A stretch of DNA of 64,000 nt from Petrolisthes cinctipes (taxonomy: Eukaryota > Arthropoda > Malacostraca > Decapoda > Porcellanidae), in contig JAWQEG010000495.1 of the NCBI GenBank assembly GCA_033782935.1, forward strand, positions 1 to 64,000, in the 5' to 3' direction. The position numbers were made by a program, and so were the translations under genes. Numbering within the stretch: position 1 is the stretch's first letter; each line of letters starts with the position of its first letter. Below the pieces are notes generated by a model. That model did no database searches. It saw only the letters and a list, made by a program, of their open reading frames with translations, and was not told where the DNA came from. Shown piece after piece: positions 32,878-42,856 of the stretch.

Positions 32878-32970
32878 GAAACAAGCTCCTTCCATATAGG
32901 TGTGTGTATTTCGTGGCAATATTTGAAGGACTCATTTATCTTCAATTTTCTGACGACATCACTGGGTTCC

Positions 32971-33159
32971 TTAAGGGGGTGCGGGAGTAGGGAGGGGACT
33001 GGGGGGGGTGCAGGAATAGGGGGACAGGCATGGGGTGGGTAGAAAGCCTGTAACCTATCCCCGCAACCCCTAACCCCCCACCAGGCCTGTCCCCCTACTC
33101 ACGCATCCCCATAACCCCCCCCCCCCCAAGCCTGCCCCCCTATTCCCGCACCCCCTTAA
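32971..33159. mobile_element. family D MITE, complete
   Basis: TTAAGGGGGTGCGGG to CCCGCACCCCCTTAA, 189 bp. Confidence 0.85.
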
Positions 33160-33235
33160 ACTGCGACCCACTCATGTAAGGAAAATGGAATAAAAATGCA
33201 AAACAATTCCTTTTCATTCACTTTATTTGGTGTTC

Positions 33236-33238
33236 AGA

Positions 33239-33286
<48 letters not shown>

Positions 33287-33410
33287 GTTATTATTATTAT
33301 TTTTGTTGTTTTTATTGGTATTTTTATCATTATTATTATTATTATTGTTATTGTTATTATTATTGTTATTATTATTATTATTATTTTTGTTATTTTTATT
33401 GGTATTTCTA

Positions 33411-33454
<44 letters not shown>

Positions 33455-33530
33455 TACTATTATTATTATTTACTATTATTATTTCAATTTATTTATATAT
33501 ATATATTTTTTTATATATATATTTTTTCAA
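33236..33530. repeat. ATT/GTT trinucleotide tract
   Basis: About 240 bases of ATT with GTT and TTTTTGTT interruptions, ending in a TATATA tract. Confidence 0.9.
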
Positions 33531-33587
33531 CAAGTCCAAAAGTCACGAGCATTATCAAAACATTATCATATCTGCAAAATTATGAGA

Positions 33588-33872
33588 TCTGGCGCCCCTT
33601 CGGACTAAAGCCATTCATTCTCTTTCCTCTCATCATCAACTTTCCATTCTTTCCTTCCTTTTTTTTTTTTTTCTTCTCTATGCTTTCCTTCGTCTGTATC
33701 TCATTTTCCCTTGGATAACTTTTGGGTTTAAATTCTCACTCTTTTGGCTTGAAATTCACCCTTATTTTCTTACCATTTCCTTCCTACTTGCTTGCTGTCA
33801 CACCTCTCTATCAATCACCTTCTTCAGGCGCTGTATGACCTCGCTGTTGCGGCTCCTAATACCAATCAATCA
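33588..33872 (+). mobile_element. family K LINE/SINE 3' end
   Basis: GGCGCCCCTTCGGACTAAAG..CTCGCTGTTGCGGCTCCTAA with AATCAATCAA tail. Confidence 0.65.
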
Positions 33873-33952
33873 ACAACAATAACAATCATTTTCCCTTTCT
33901 GTCATTTTCTGTCATAGTAGTTTTCTGTCTGTCTTTCCTTTTAGGTGGTAAT

Positions 33953-33983
<31 letters not shown>

Positions 33984-34009
33984 GTTACATTGGAGTGCCT
34001 TGATTCCTC

Positions 34010-34165
34010 CAAAGTATGCCCGGATTTTTGATTGATTGATTGATTGATATTATGCGCCGCAACAGCGAGGTCATATAGCACCAGAAAAAGGTGATAGAGA
34101 GGTGTGACAGCAAGCAGGAAGGAAACAGTGAAAGAAGGAATGTTTCACTAAGGTCTGTGAGAAAA
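34010..34165 (-). mobile_element. family K 3' end inserted in a family C fragment
   Basis: TTGATTGATTGATTGATATT (reverse tail) followed by CGCCGCAACAGCGAGGTCAT. The tail starts where family C (CCTCCAAAGTATGCCCGG) breaks off. Confidence 0.65.
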
Positions 34166-34193
34166 TATGTTGTCTTAAGAAATGTGGATGGTA

Positions 34194-34286
34194 TAGTCAC
34201 AATCAAATAACCACCGACACTTTCCTTCCATCGTAGTAAATATCTTGGTAATAAAGAACAACACGTGTATGATTTTGCAGCACCTC

Positions 34287-34347
<61 letters not shown>

Positions 34348-34494
34348 TCTTGGTAATAAAGAACAATAATTTTGCAGCACTTCATAATAATAATTAAGGG
34401 GGTTGAGTTGACGTAAGGTGTTGTTGTATGATTATAATTTGATATGATATTAATTTATTGGCACGATGGAAGGAAAGTGTTGGTTGTGGTTGTA
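34194..34494. mobile_element. family A MITE
   Basis: Both ends, diverged right TIR. Supplies the C-terminus of the HTH reading frame. Confidence 0.8.
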
Positions 34495-34941
34495 CAAACT
34501 TCTAAGTCTGAAATTACCATAATACAACCGAAGAGTGTGAATGCTGCTGTTATGAAGGAATGGTGAGATATACCCTGATGATATTTCCATAGCTGAAGGT
34601 GATGGCAACTGATTTAAGTTCGTAATAATCGGTTTTCGAAAATATGTTTGAGGCGTTGATACAGATCCTGGTGTGACAAATGTGGCTGTTGGTTTTCTCA
34701 CTTTGGCACCTGTCTGTTTATTTGGCCCCACACACCACGAGGCCTTCCGCTTTACTTTATGGAAAGGTCTTGTCCTGACGGAGCCTTCTTCTTGCCACCG
34801 TCGGATCCAGCGATACACGGTGGAAAGACTGGCACCTGTTTGTTGTGAGACAGTCCTGGCTGATGCACCCTTCAGCGAAAGCCACACAATCTTGGCTCTT
34901 TCAGCAACAACAGCTGGAGCGTTTGTTATGCCTCGGTCCAT
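34450..34941 (-). CDS. HTH-domain protein, probably transposon-related, MITE-ended
   Basis: 163-codon frame from ATG at 34941. Residues ~12-58 (AERAKIVWLSLKGASARTVS, QQTGASLSTVYRWIRRWQEE) form a homeodomain-like helix-turn-helix as in Tc1/Pogo-type transposase N-termini. A basic stretch (KVKRKASW) follows. No DDE catalytic domain is present. The last ~15 codons lie in the family A MITE. It could be a first exon of a longer gene, a domesticated DNA-binding protein or a transposase remnant. Confidence 0.5.
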   Translation of the reverse strand: MDRGITNAPAVVAERAKIVWLSLKGASARTVSQQTGASLSTVYRWIRRWQEEGSVRTRPFHKVKRKASWCVGPNKQTGAKVRKPTATFVTPGSVSTPQTYFRKPIITNLNQLPSPSAMEISSGYISPFLHNSSIHTLRLYYGNFRLRSLYNHNQHFPSIVPIN

Positions 34942-35509
34942 TTTTTGTACCTATAAAGATAAATGGAAATGCAAGGTCGGATGAGGAAGATTATGATTTG
35001 CATACCTAGTATTTTCAACAAACTTTCCTTTATCCCTTAACCGCGGGTGAAGACATTAAGTCGACGCCACCAACAACAAGTGTGGAGGACCGCGGGTGAC
35101 GACATAAGTCAACAGCGCAGTTTTTTTAATTTGCGCGCCCCATAATATGGTTGTCTTGAATGGCAACAACACTGATTGTGGGTTTGTAGCGAATAGCCCA
35201 ACTCAACTCCAGCCAGCCATAACCACTCAGTGTTAAGGGAAGTAACCTGCAGTTGAAAGTTCGGGGGCTCTGATTCCTCCAAGATATCCCAAGCAACAGA
35301 GTCCCTCCACATAAGACTGTACAGACGTATTTTATGATTGAGATCGGAGGGCTACGTGTGCTCCAATTTGCCCACAACAGTTACTTCCCTTAATTAAACA
35401 AGCAGTGAGGGAAGAAGAACGTATTTCCAGAGATCAATTTTTCCTGTCATTACCATATATGCATGTGGCATTTATTTCATATTATTGTGTTGAAAAATAT
35501 GATCCTGAC

Positions 35510-35776
35510 ATGTTTTACAAAGAAATCAGAATATAAAATCGTTCTCAGATAATATGTAACTAGTGTATAATACTGACATGTTTTACAAAGAAATTAGAAT
35601 GTAAAAACGTTCTTAGATAATATGTAACTAGTGTATAATACTGACATGTTTTATAAAGAAATCAGAATATAAAATCGTTCTCAGATAATATGTAACTAGT
35701 GTATAATACTGACATGTTTTATAAAGAAATCAGAATGTAAAAACGTTCTTGGATAATATGTAACTAGTGTGTAATA
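35510..35776. repeat. ~64-bp tandem repeat, four units
   Basis: Unit CTGACATGTTTTACAAAGAA ATCAGAATATAAAATCGTTC..AACTAGTGTATAATA. Confidence 0.85.
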
Positions 35777-35871
35777 ATGAATTTAGTGTTGGAGTCATTG
35801 TGAGGTGGCTACCCATCCTACAGATGTCCATTTGGTCTTGACATGTTCATCAGGAGACAGCTAAAGGTTTG

Positions 35872-36088
35872 TACAGTTGGACACATGAATGGGTGGTACA
35901 GCCCAGGTGAAAGATACTTGTCCCATTTGAGTAACCAGTGTCTATTATCAGGTACTTTCTTTTTATTACCATCCTCAATACTGACTTCTGCCCCTGATGT
36001 CTCCTATTTGGCACTAAGGAACTTGATATTGGCAGAAATGGACCATCTTTCACTTGGGCTGTACCACCCATTCATGTGTCCAACTGTA
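35872..36088. mobile_element. family B MITE, short form
   Basis: Both TIRs, TA ends, 217 bp. It shares its right TA with the neighbouring family I element. Confidence 0.87.
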
Positions 36089-36359
36089 CAGAATTCAGCG
36101 GCAAAAACTGTGTCACCGCACTTAGCGTTTGTTGAAGGAAAACATTTAGAATAATCATGGAACCAACATAGAATTACAATATCCAGGAGGTAAATTTGTA
36201 AACAACTCTGGGTTTTCATTTAACGAGCCTGTGAAGCTTATATTTCCATACTGTACTTCATGACTTCATACAGATGTGGCGACACGACTTTTGCTGCTTA
36301 TATTTCCATACTTCGTGACTTGACAGATTTGGTGACACGACTTTTGCTGCCGGCTGTAC
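36087..36359. mobile_element. family I MITE
   Basis: TACAGAATTCAGCGGCAAAA at the left, TTTTGCTGCCGGCTGTA at the right; the right terminus is duplicated. Confidence 0.6.
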
Positions 36360-36865
36360 TTCAGTATCCTGTTTCACTTATTAATGTAGCGTGAGTGGTT
36401 TACAAGGTATTAGCCGTCAAATGTGTTGTTTACATAGTGACAGCGAGTGTGGGAGAAAGGCCCGGGTGAGAGAGCTGCCACGGTATATAAGTTTCATGGC
36501 TGTGTGGTTAATAAAAACATAGCATTTTCCAGATATGAATGAAGTTATTCCAGTTTTCATTACTTTCTCGATATCGAATAGGATAATTTATAACTGCTAT
36601 TTGTCATTGTGTGTGAAACAAAAAGAGTGAGAAGTGCAAATTATATACGGTTTCGTTTGGGATGCCTAGAAGCATTGCGTTTGATGGAGAACAAGTTGTA
36701 GATTGGGGATAGAGGGATGCTGGTAGTGTTGCTGAGGTTACCAGTTATGTATATGAAAGACTGAGATAGAATGTACAGCATGGAGAGTGTTACATGCTCT
36801 CCTGAAGGGTGGAAACATACAATGAGAAAGTTTAAAAGAACATTATCCAGTGCCATAGGGAAAAG

Positions 36866-37127
36866 AAGATTTATGGCTTTATGCCTATGTACTCCTGGTG
36901 TTGGTCATTAAGGCAGTCAGTCTTGTTACATCAATACATCTTCCCCCAGCCTATAAGGTTGGTATCCTTGCTCTTACAGCCGGGTACCTACTTACTGCTG
37001 GGGTGAACAGGGACATAGGGGGCTGGGAAAATTGCCCAACAATTCCACTGACCTGGGGATCGAACCTGGGATCTCTCACTTGCCAGGCGAGTGTGCTAAC
37101 CATTACTCCATCAGTACCCCCTGTGGC
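36866..37127 (-). mobile_element. tRNA-derived SINE (family J)
   Basis: On the - strand a tRNA-like head: TGGAGTAATGGTTAGCACAC (A box region) and GGTTCGATCCC (B box). The body is CCCTGTTCACCCCAGCAGTA AGTAGGTACCCGGCTG. A second copy lies 1.5 kb away. Confidence 0.75.
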
Positions 37128-37129
37128 GG

Positions 37130-37640
37130 CCATAGGGATAAATGAGAGAAAGTGGTGCAACGTTGCAGCAAAGAGAGACAGAGGCAGTAGTGAATCTGTA
37201 AGATGTGAGATGGACAAAACTCCTGTACAGAGACAGCAAATGTGTGGAGTAGAAGTATTCAGGGCATCTGAGCAGCACACTCAATATTCTTGAGGCAGTT
37301 TCAGCTTGGGAGTTAGTATGTTATCTTCCAGAGAGAGAGCGTGAGAAAATGGATCTCCAAAAATATTAAGTGAGAAAGAAAGATATCGTTCTTTGTTACT
37401 GAAAAATGTGTCACCCTCACTCTTAAATTCAACCCCATAAACTTCTCAGCTTCCCCTTACAAACAAAGCACCACCAGCATCATATATAAAACCATCTGTC
37501 TGATCGTCCAGCCTACATTTATCCCTGACTTCGACTTCCTGTTATCAAAGGGGATGGCGAAACTTTGGATCATGACTTTACATGGCCAATGAAATGTCTC
37601 AAACTTGCCTCAAAATATGTCTCCCTCCTGTTTGGTGGTG
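37130..37640. other. no recognised feature
   Basis: Unique-looking sequence without a supported exon or repeat. Confidence 0.45.
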
Positions 37641-37642
37641 CC

Positions 37643-37815
37643 TTAAGGGGGTGCGGGAGTAGGAGACAGGCTTGGGGGGTGCGGGAATAGGGGGACAGGC
37701 TTGGGGTGGGTAGAAAGCCTGTCCCTTATTCCCGCACCTCCCCCAAGCCTGTCCCCCTACTCCCGCACCCCCCAAACCCCCCCAAGCCTGTCCCCCTATT
37801 CCCGCACCCCCTTAA
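37643..37815. mobile_element. family D MITE, compact and complete
   Basis: TTAAGGGGGTGCGGGAGTAG to TCCCGCACCCCCTTAA with TTAA both sides, 173 bp. It gives the consensus for the family. Confidence 0.87.
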
Positions 37816-37854
37816 CACTTTCCAATGCTGATGACATTTTATTCGACATCTGAT

Positions 37855-38268
37855 TTTCCCCAGTGGGCTGCCACCTTGTTGTGGTTGAGGGGCTTGTGTG
37901 TCCCTATGACCCACAAGTCGCTGGTGGGGTTCCATCTGCTGGCTGTTATGCTAAGAAGTTTGGGTACCTGGCAGGGTCCCCCATACTGGTTGAGTTGTGA
38001 GTGAGTTGAGTCCTACTTCCACGGGCATGGAGTGAGTCTAGGACCTGCCCACCATCAGGTCCGGCTATGTTGGTAGCCTCCAAGCCCTTCCTCCACAGTG
38101 AAGAACACCTCCTCTCCTTCCCCCAGTGATGGTGGTGAGGTGGTGGCAGCAGAGTGAAGGATGTCCTTCCTGTGGACAAAGTAATCTCACTCGTCACAGG
38201 AAACAAATCCATAGTCCTTCAAATGGTTAAACCACTTCACCCTGCCAACAAGATGGTCGGCAGGGGAA
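37855..38268. mobile_element. probable LINE 5' region fragment
   Basis: GGGCTGCCACCTTGTTGTGG TTGAGGGGCTTGTGTG resembles a start found in arthropod LINE 5' regions (from memory). No long coding frame is present. Confidence 0.35.
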
Positions 38269-38365
38269 GTAGTGGTGTTGGTAGTAGGTGTTGACTGGAC
38301 CATGGCTGGTTGTAGAATCCGTTGTGGTGGTGAGGTCGATGAGTGGGGGTCCCACTTTATTTGGA

Positions 38366-38612
38366 AGAATATTTATGGCTTTATGTCTATGGACTCCTGG
38401 TGTTGGTCATTAAGGCAGTCAGTGTTGTTACATCAACACATCTTCCCCCAGCCTACAAGGTTGTTATCCTTGCTCTTACAGCCGGGTACCTACTTACTGC
38501 TGGGGTGAACAGGGACAACATAGGGGGCTGGCAAAATTGTCCAACAATTACACTGACACGGGAATCGAACCCAGGAGATCTCGCGTGCTGGGCGAGTATG
38601 TTAACCATTACA
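38366..38612 (-). mobile_element. tRNA-derived SINE, second copy (family J)
   Basis: Same body and GGTTCGATTCC B box as 36866-37127. Confidence 0.72.
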
Positions 38613-38644
38613 TGTTAATTCAAATTTATATTCGTTTTCACTTG

Positions 38645-38806
38645 TTTAAGGGGGAAGTTTTGTGTTGGTAAATCTGGAGCAACTGAATCCTCCAAACTAT
38701 TCCAAGCAACAACAGAACACCATTATTTTTGCTCTTCTGGTCCTGTTTCCTGGCATACTTTGGAGAAATCAAGGCACTCCAGTGTAACAAAAAAGAATTA
38801 CCACAA
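38645..38806. mobile_element. family C MITE
   Basis: TTAAGGGGGAAGTTTTGTG to AGAATTACCACAATAA. Confidence 0.82.
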
Positions 38807-39123
38807 TAATTATTAAAGTAACCCAAATAATTAATGGGCAGAATTGTTCTTCAATTTTTTTTTTAAGTATATCTCCTCGTTAACTCAATCTTCTCCTTAA
38901 TCAAAATATTCAAATTTCATGTCTATCTTTCTTTTATCCTTTCCATACAATTCTTCACTCTATCCCATCCCTTCCCTCCTTCCTTTCTTTCTTTCTCGCT
39001 GTCCTTCCCATACTATTCTTTTATATTATTATCTTCTCCTCCTCCTATCTATCCTTAATTAATAGATGTTTGAATAAAAAGATGCACGAGACATATATGT
39101 GCAAACATAAATGAGAATTTAAG

Positions 39124-39343
39124 TACAGTCACAATCAAATATCCACCGACACTTTCCTTCCATCGTAGTAAATATCTTGGTAATAAAGAACAACACGTGT
39201 ATGATTTTGTAGCACCTCATAATAATAATTGAGGGGGTTGAGTTGACATAAGGTGGTGTATGATTATAATTTGATATGATACCGATTTATTTGTACGATG
39301 GAAGGAAAGTGTTGGTGGTTATTAAATTTTGATTGTGGCTGTA
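39124..39343. mobile_element. family A MITE, short form
   Basis: Both TIRs, a single CACGTG unit, 220 bp. Confidence 0.85.
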
Positions 39344-39534
39344 CCAGTAGGTGAATCCAATGTTAACCCAATTATTCATATAAAAATCTGGTTTAAAATG
39401 CTACAGATAATGTTAGTTGTAAATGTGTATGTGTGTTCTTACCTATTTGTATCTGTACAGGATCGAGTCAAGCTCATAATGTCCCGTATTTTAAAACACA
39501 ATTTTCATATTTTTCTTTAAAGTTATGTATATTT

Positions 39535-39967
39535 TGTGTGTGTGTGTGTGTGTGTCGTTACCCTAATTATTTAATATGAAGAGCACTTGTTTTATACTGC
39601 ATACATAGGAGTGACTCTAGCAATTTACTGTCTAATGTTTTCATGTTCATATATGATGATATTGTTTTAAGTAGTGTGTAGCTGCTTGTAGTAAATTAAA
39701 AGATGGTATTTAACGTGTGTGTGTGTGTGTGTGTGTGTGTTATTGTTTTAAGTAGTGTGTAGCTGCTTGTAGTAAATTAAAAGATGGTATTTAACGTGTG
39801 TGTGTGTGTGTTATTGTTTTAAGTAGTGCGTAGCTGCTTGTAGTAAATTAAAAGATGGTAGTTAACCTATTTATTGGAAAGTTTATCAGCTAAGGAACAG
39901 AAGGAAACTGTCAAACTCTTACGTGAGTTACCCCTATATGGATGATTATATTTGACCACGACTGTAC
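39535..39967. mobile_element. family E MITE, reverse, with tandem duplication
   Basis: Right end TTGACCACGACTGTA. Three copies of TTGTTTTAAGTAGTG..TAAATTAAAAGATGGTA are separated by GT microsatellites. Confidence 0.65.
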
Positions 39968-40038
39968 ATTCACACACACACACACACACCCCTGAGGTTT
40001 AAACAGAGTCACAGTTGATTGGGTCGATTCCTGTCGAG

Positions 40039-40215
40039 TTAAGTAAGGGGAAAATTTTGTGTTGGTAAATCTGGAGCAACTGAATCCTCCAAACTATTTT
40101 TCAAGCAACAACAGAACACCATTATTTTTGCTGCTCTTCTGGTCCTGTTGTTTCCTGGCATACTTTGGAGGAATCAAGGCACTCCAATGTAACAAAAAGA
40201 GAATACCCACCTAAA
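40039..40215. mobile_element. family C MITE, diverged ends
   Basis: GTAAGGGGAAAATTTTGTGT to GAATACCCACCTAA. Confidence 0.75.
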
Positions 40216-40377
40216 GCAGACGTCTTACTGTAAATGCAATAACCGTGCGTCGAGCTTGAGAGATGAGACTAAATTTACACTGGCCACGTTTATATATACA
40301 GTAACGTGATATGTCGACCAAATGGCGCATGGTCAAATCTTTCCTAAGTTCAAGGAATCAATAATATAAATATTCTG

Positions 40378-40676
40378 TACAGCCACAATCACAATATCCA
40401 CCGACACTTTCCTTCCATCGTGCAAATAAATCAGTATCATATCAAAATATAACCATACAACAACACCTTACGTCAACTCAACCCCCTCAATTATTATTAT
40501 GAGGTGCTGCAAAATCATACAAGTGTTGTTCTTTATTACCAAGATATTTATTATTATTATTATTATGAGGTGCTGCAAAATCATACACGTGTTGTTCTTT
40601 ATTACCAAGATATTTATTATTATTATTATTATGAGGTGCTGCAAAATCATACACGTGTTGTTCTTTATTACCATGA

Positions 40677-40715
<39 letters not shown>

Positions 40716-40808
40716 GATGCTGCAAAATCATACACGTGTTGTTTTTTATTACCAAGATATTTACTACGATGGAAAGAAAGTGTTGGTGGATATTTGATTG
40801 TGGCTGTA
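40378..40808. mobile_element. family A MITE
   Basis: Both TIRs and four internal units. Confidence 0.87.
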
Positions 40809-40926
40809 CATTCACGAGCACTAATAAGTATTCAGGTGTGCTTGTCAATACCTAGAGACAGAAAATAAATGCACAATAAGATCTCCATTGGAATTACTTC
40901 ATTGGTGAATTGGACTGTCCAAAGCC

Positions 40927-41056
40927 TTAAGGTGGTAATTCTTTTTTGGTACATTGGAGTGCCTTAATTCCTCCAAAGGATGCTAGGAAACAGGACCAGA
41001 AGAGCAAAAATAATGGTGTTCTGTTGCTTGGAATAGTTTGGAGGATTCAGTTGCAT
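40927..41056. mobile_element. family C MITE, truncated
   Basis: TTAAGGTGGTAATTC through GAATAGTTTGGAGGATTC. Confidence 0.75.
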
Positions 41057-41236
41057 CACAAGCCGAGAATTAAAGAAGAGTAATATATTAATAAGAACCC
41101 AGATTTGCTGGCTGGAGTGGCTGACAGGACAGTGTGGGATTATTTCAAACGCCACTTGGGTTAACTGTTGTTCATCGTAAAAAAAGATTAGCTTTTGCCT
41201 TATTTATACACGTCACTATACAGGAGACAAGAGGAG

Positions 41237-41276
<40 letters not shown>

Positions 41277-41278
<2 letters not shown>

Positions 41279-42155
41279 TTACGGACGGAGGGTAGGGATA
41301 CAGTACAGTACTAGTCACTAGACTAGTCTTACTCCAAAGTTAGCTATCAACAGAATAAAGTAGCACTGGGTGGCAGGTATCTGACTATAAGTTATGAAGA
41401 ATAAGTAAAAATACAAACCCAGCCTATGTGAAAGAGTGCTAACTCAACCCTAAAGAGACCGTCCATACATATACCCAGATTCGGTTATAAAGAATAAAAG
41501 ATGATAAGAGAAACTACTCTGATTTTCTATAATATATAATAACAATATGAACTAACACAAAGACATACAAGTAATACAGAAAGAATTATAAATGAAATCA
41601 GGATTCCCAACTATGACAGAACGTGAGACAGAGCACCCAAAATATATATAATACACTTGCAATAATCACACCACAACTTACTATCACTGTGCCATCACTT
41701 TAATACAAGGCTATAGACACACACGTAAGCATAGAAGTAGTCTATCAATAACACTGGCACTTCACTGGCATATATAGTAAACAAACATCAATTGCATCAC
41801 ACACATGTAATAATATAATAATAATAGAATCAATATCCAAATATATATAGTAATAATAGTAATAGTAATAATAATAATACGAGAGTGACCCCTAAGTTAC
41901 TTGTGAGAAGAAAGTAGAAGTAGATCAATTATACTTAACAAAAATACGTCGGCGAGTCTCCTCCCGAATCTTACCACACTCAATCATTTACAAAACACAA
42001 TACAAGCTTGTCGTCCCAGTTCCCAAAGATATCTGAATTAACAAGGCATAAGCCTCGCTCTTATATACTCTCGGCTCGACAAAAAGGAGTGAGCAAGTTA
42101 GAACAAAGCTACAGGAACGTCTCCGAACCTGTTCGTCAACACAGACTTAAACACA
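41277..42155. mobile_element. LTR-like sequence, boundaries uncertain
   Basis: Begins TGTTACGGACGGAGGG after a CA microsatellite and holds a TATA-like CTCTTATATACTCTCG near 42057. It could be an LTR cut by LINE-1; the matching end was not found. Confidence 0.3.
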
Positions 42156-42159
42156 CTAT

Positions 42160-42856
42160 ACTCATACGTTCCTTCCCAAGAAACTATGAGGTAAGGAAAC
42201 TTCATAATGACCAGCCTTGGTGCTACAGGTGCTGGGGTGTGGGGCATATCTCCCGGTACTGTTCTGCCAGGCCGAAGTGTGCATGGTGTGCTGCTGACCA
42301 TGATTCCAAGACGTGTCCTGTCAGGGGCGAACCATCACGTCCTGCTGCCTCCACCTCTGAGCCTTCACCTCCTGAGGATACGTCTCGATGGAAGTGTCCT
42401 CGATGCCTTCAGCCAGGGGTTAATGTGTGGCATGGATGTACTCGACGTCAGGTCCAGGCTCATGTCACTACTATTGCTCCGCCTCCACCACCGCCACCTC
42501 CCCAGTCTGCTCCTCCTACCAGCCCTGCCTCATCTCCAGACCTGGCCCTCCGCAAGTCTGTTGCTACCCTCATGGCACGATGTACGGCTCTCGAGAACCG
42601 CTTTTCTGCCCTTGAAGCCAGGATTGATGGGCTGGTTGCCGGTCAGGCTGCCAATGACTCCAAACTCTCCACCTTGGTCGAGGCTCAGCAGGCCATCATC
42701 TCAACTGTCACAACCCTTACCGAAAAGATGGATACTGTTGCATCTCGCCTTGAAAAGCTTTTCGAGTCAGTCCCTTCTCCTGGTCCATCTTCTTCTCCAG
42801 GTCGCTCATCTGCCCCCACTCACCGGACTTCTACCTCCAAATACAGAGTTCGCTAG
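42160..42856 (+). CDS. LINE-1 ORF1 (zinc-knuckle, 5'-truncated)
   Basis: Open frame (extending back to 42008 without ATG) with two CCHC-type knuckles: CYRCWGVGHISRYC and CAWCAADHDSKTC. A third cysteine motif CPRCLQPGVNVWHGC, a proline run and a Leu-rich coiled coil (TALENRFSALEARIDGLVAG) follow. Presumed nucleic-acid chaperone of the retrotransposition complex. Stop at 42854-42856 overlaps the start of ORF2. Confidence 0.7.

Noticed and set aside
36866..37127. tRNA gene on the - strand
   Set aside because: A and B boxes are present but the cloverleaf is incomplete and an extended body recurs at 38366; it is a SINE.
42207..42845. N-terminal extension of LINE-1 ORF2 in the frame overlapping ORF1
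   Set aside because: The stretch is Leu/Pro/Ser-rich shadow of ORF1; recognisable endonuclease sequence begins only at ~42860.
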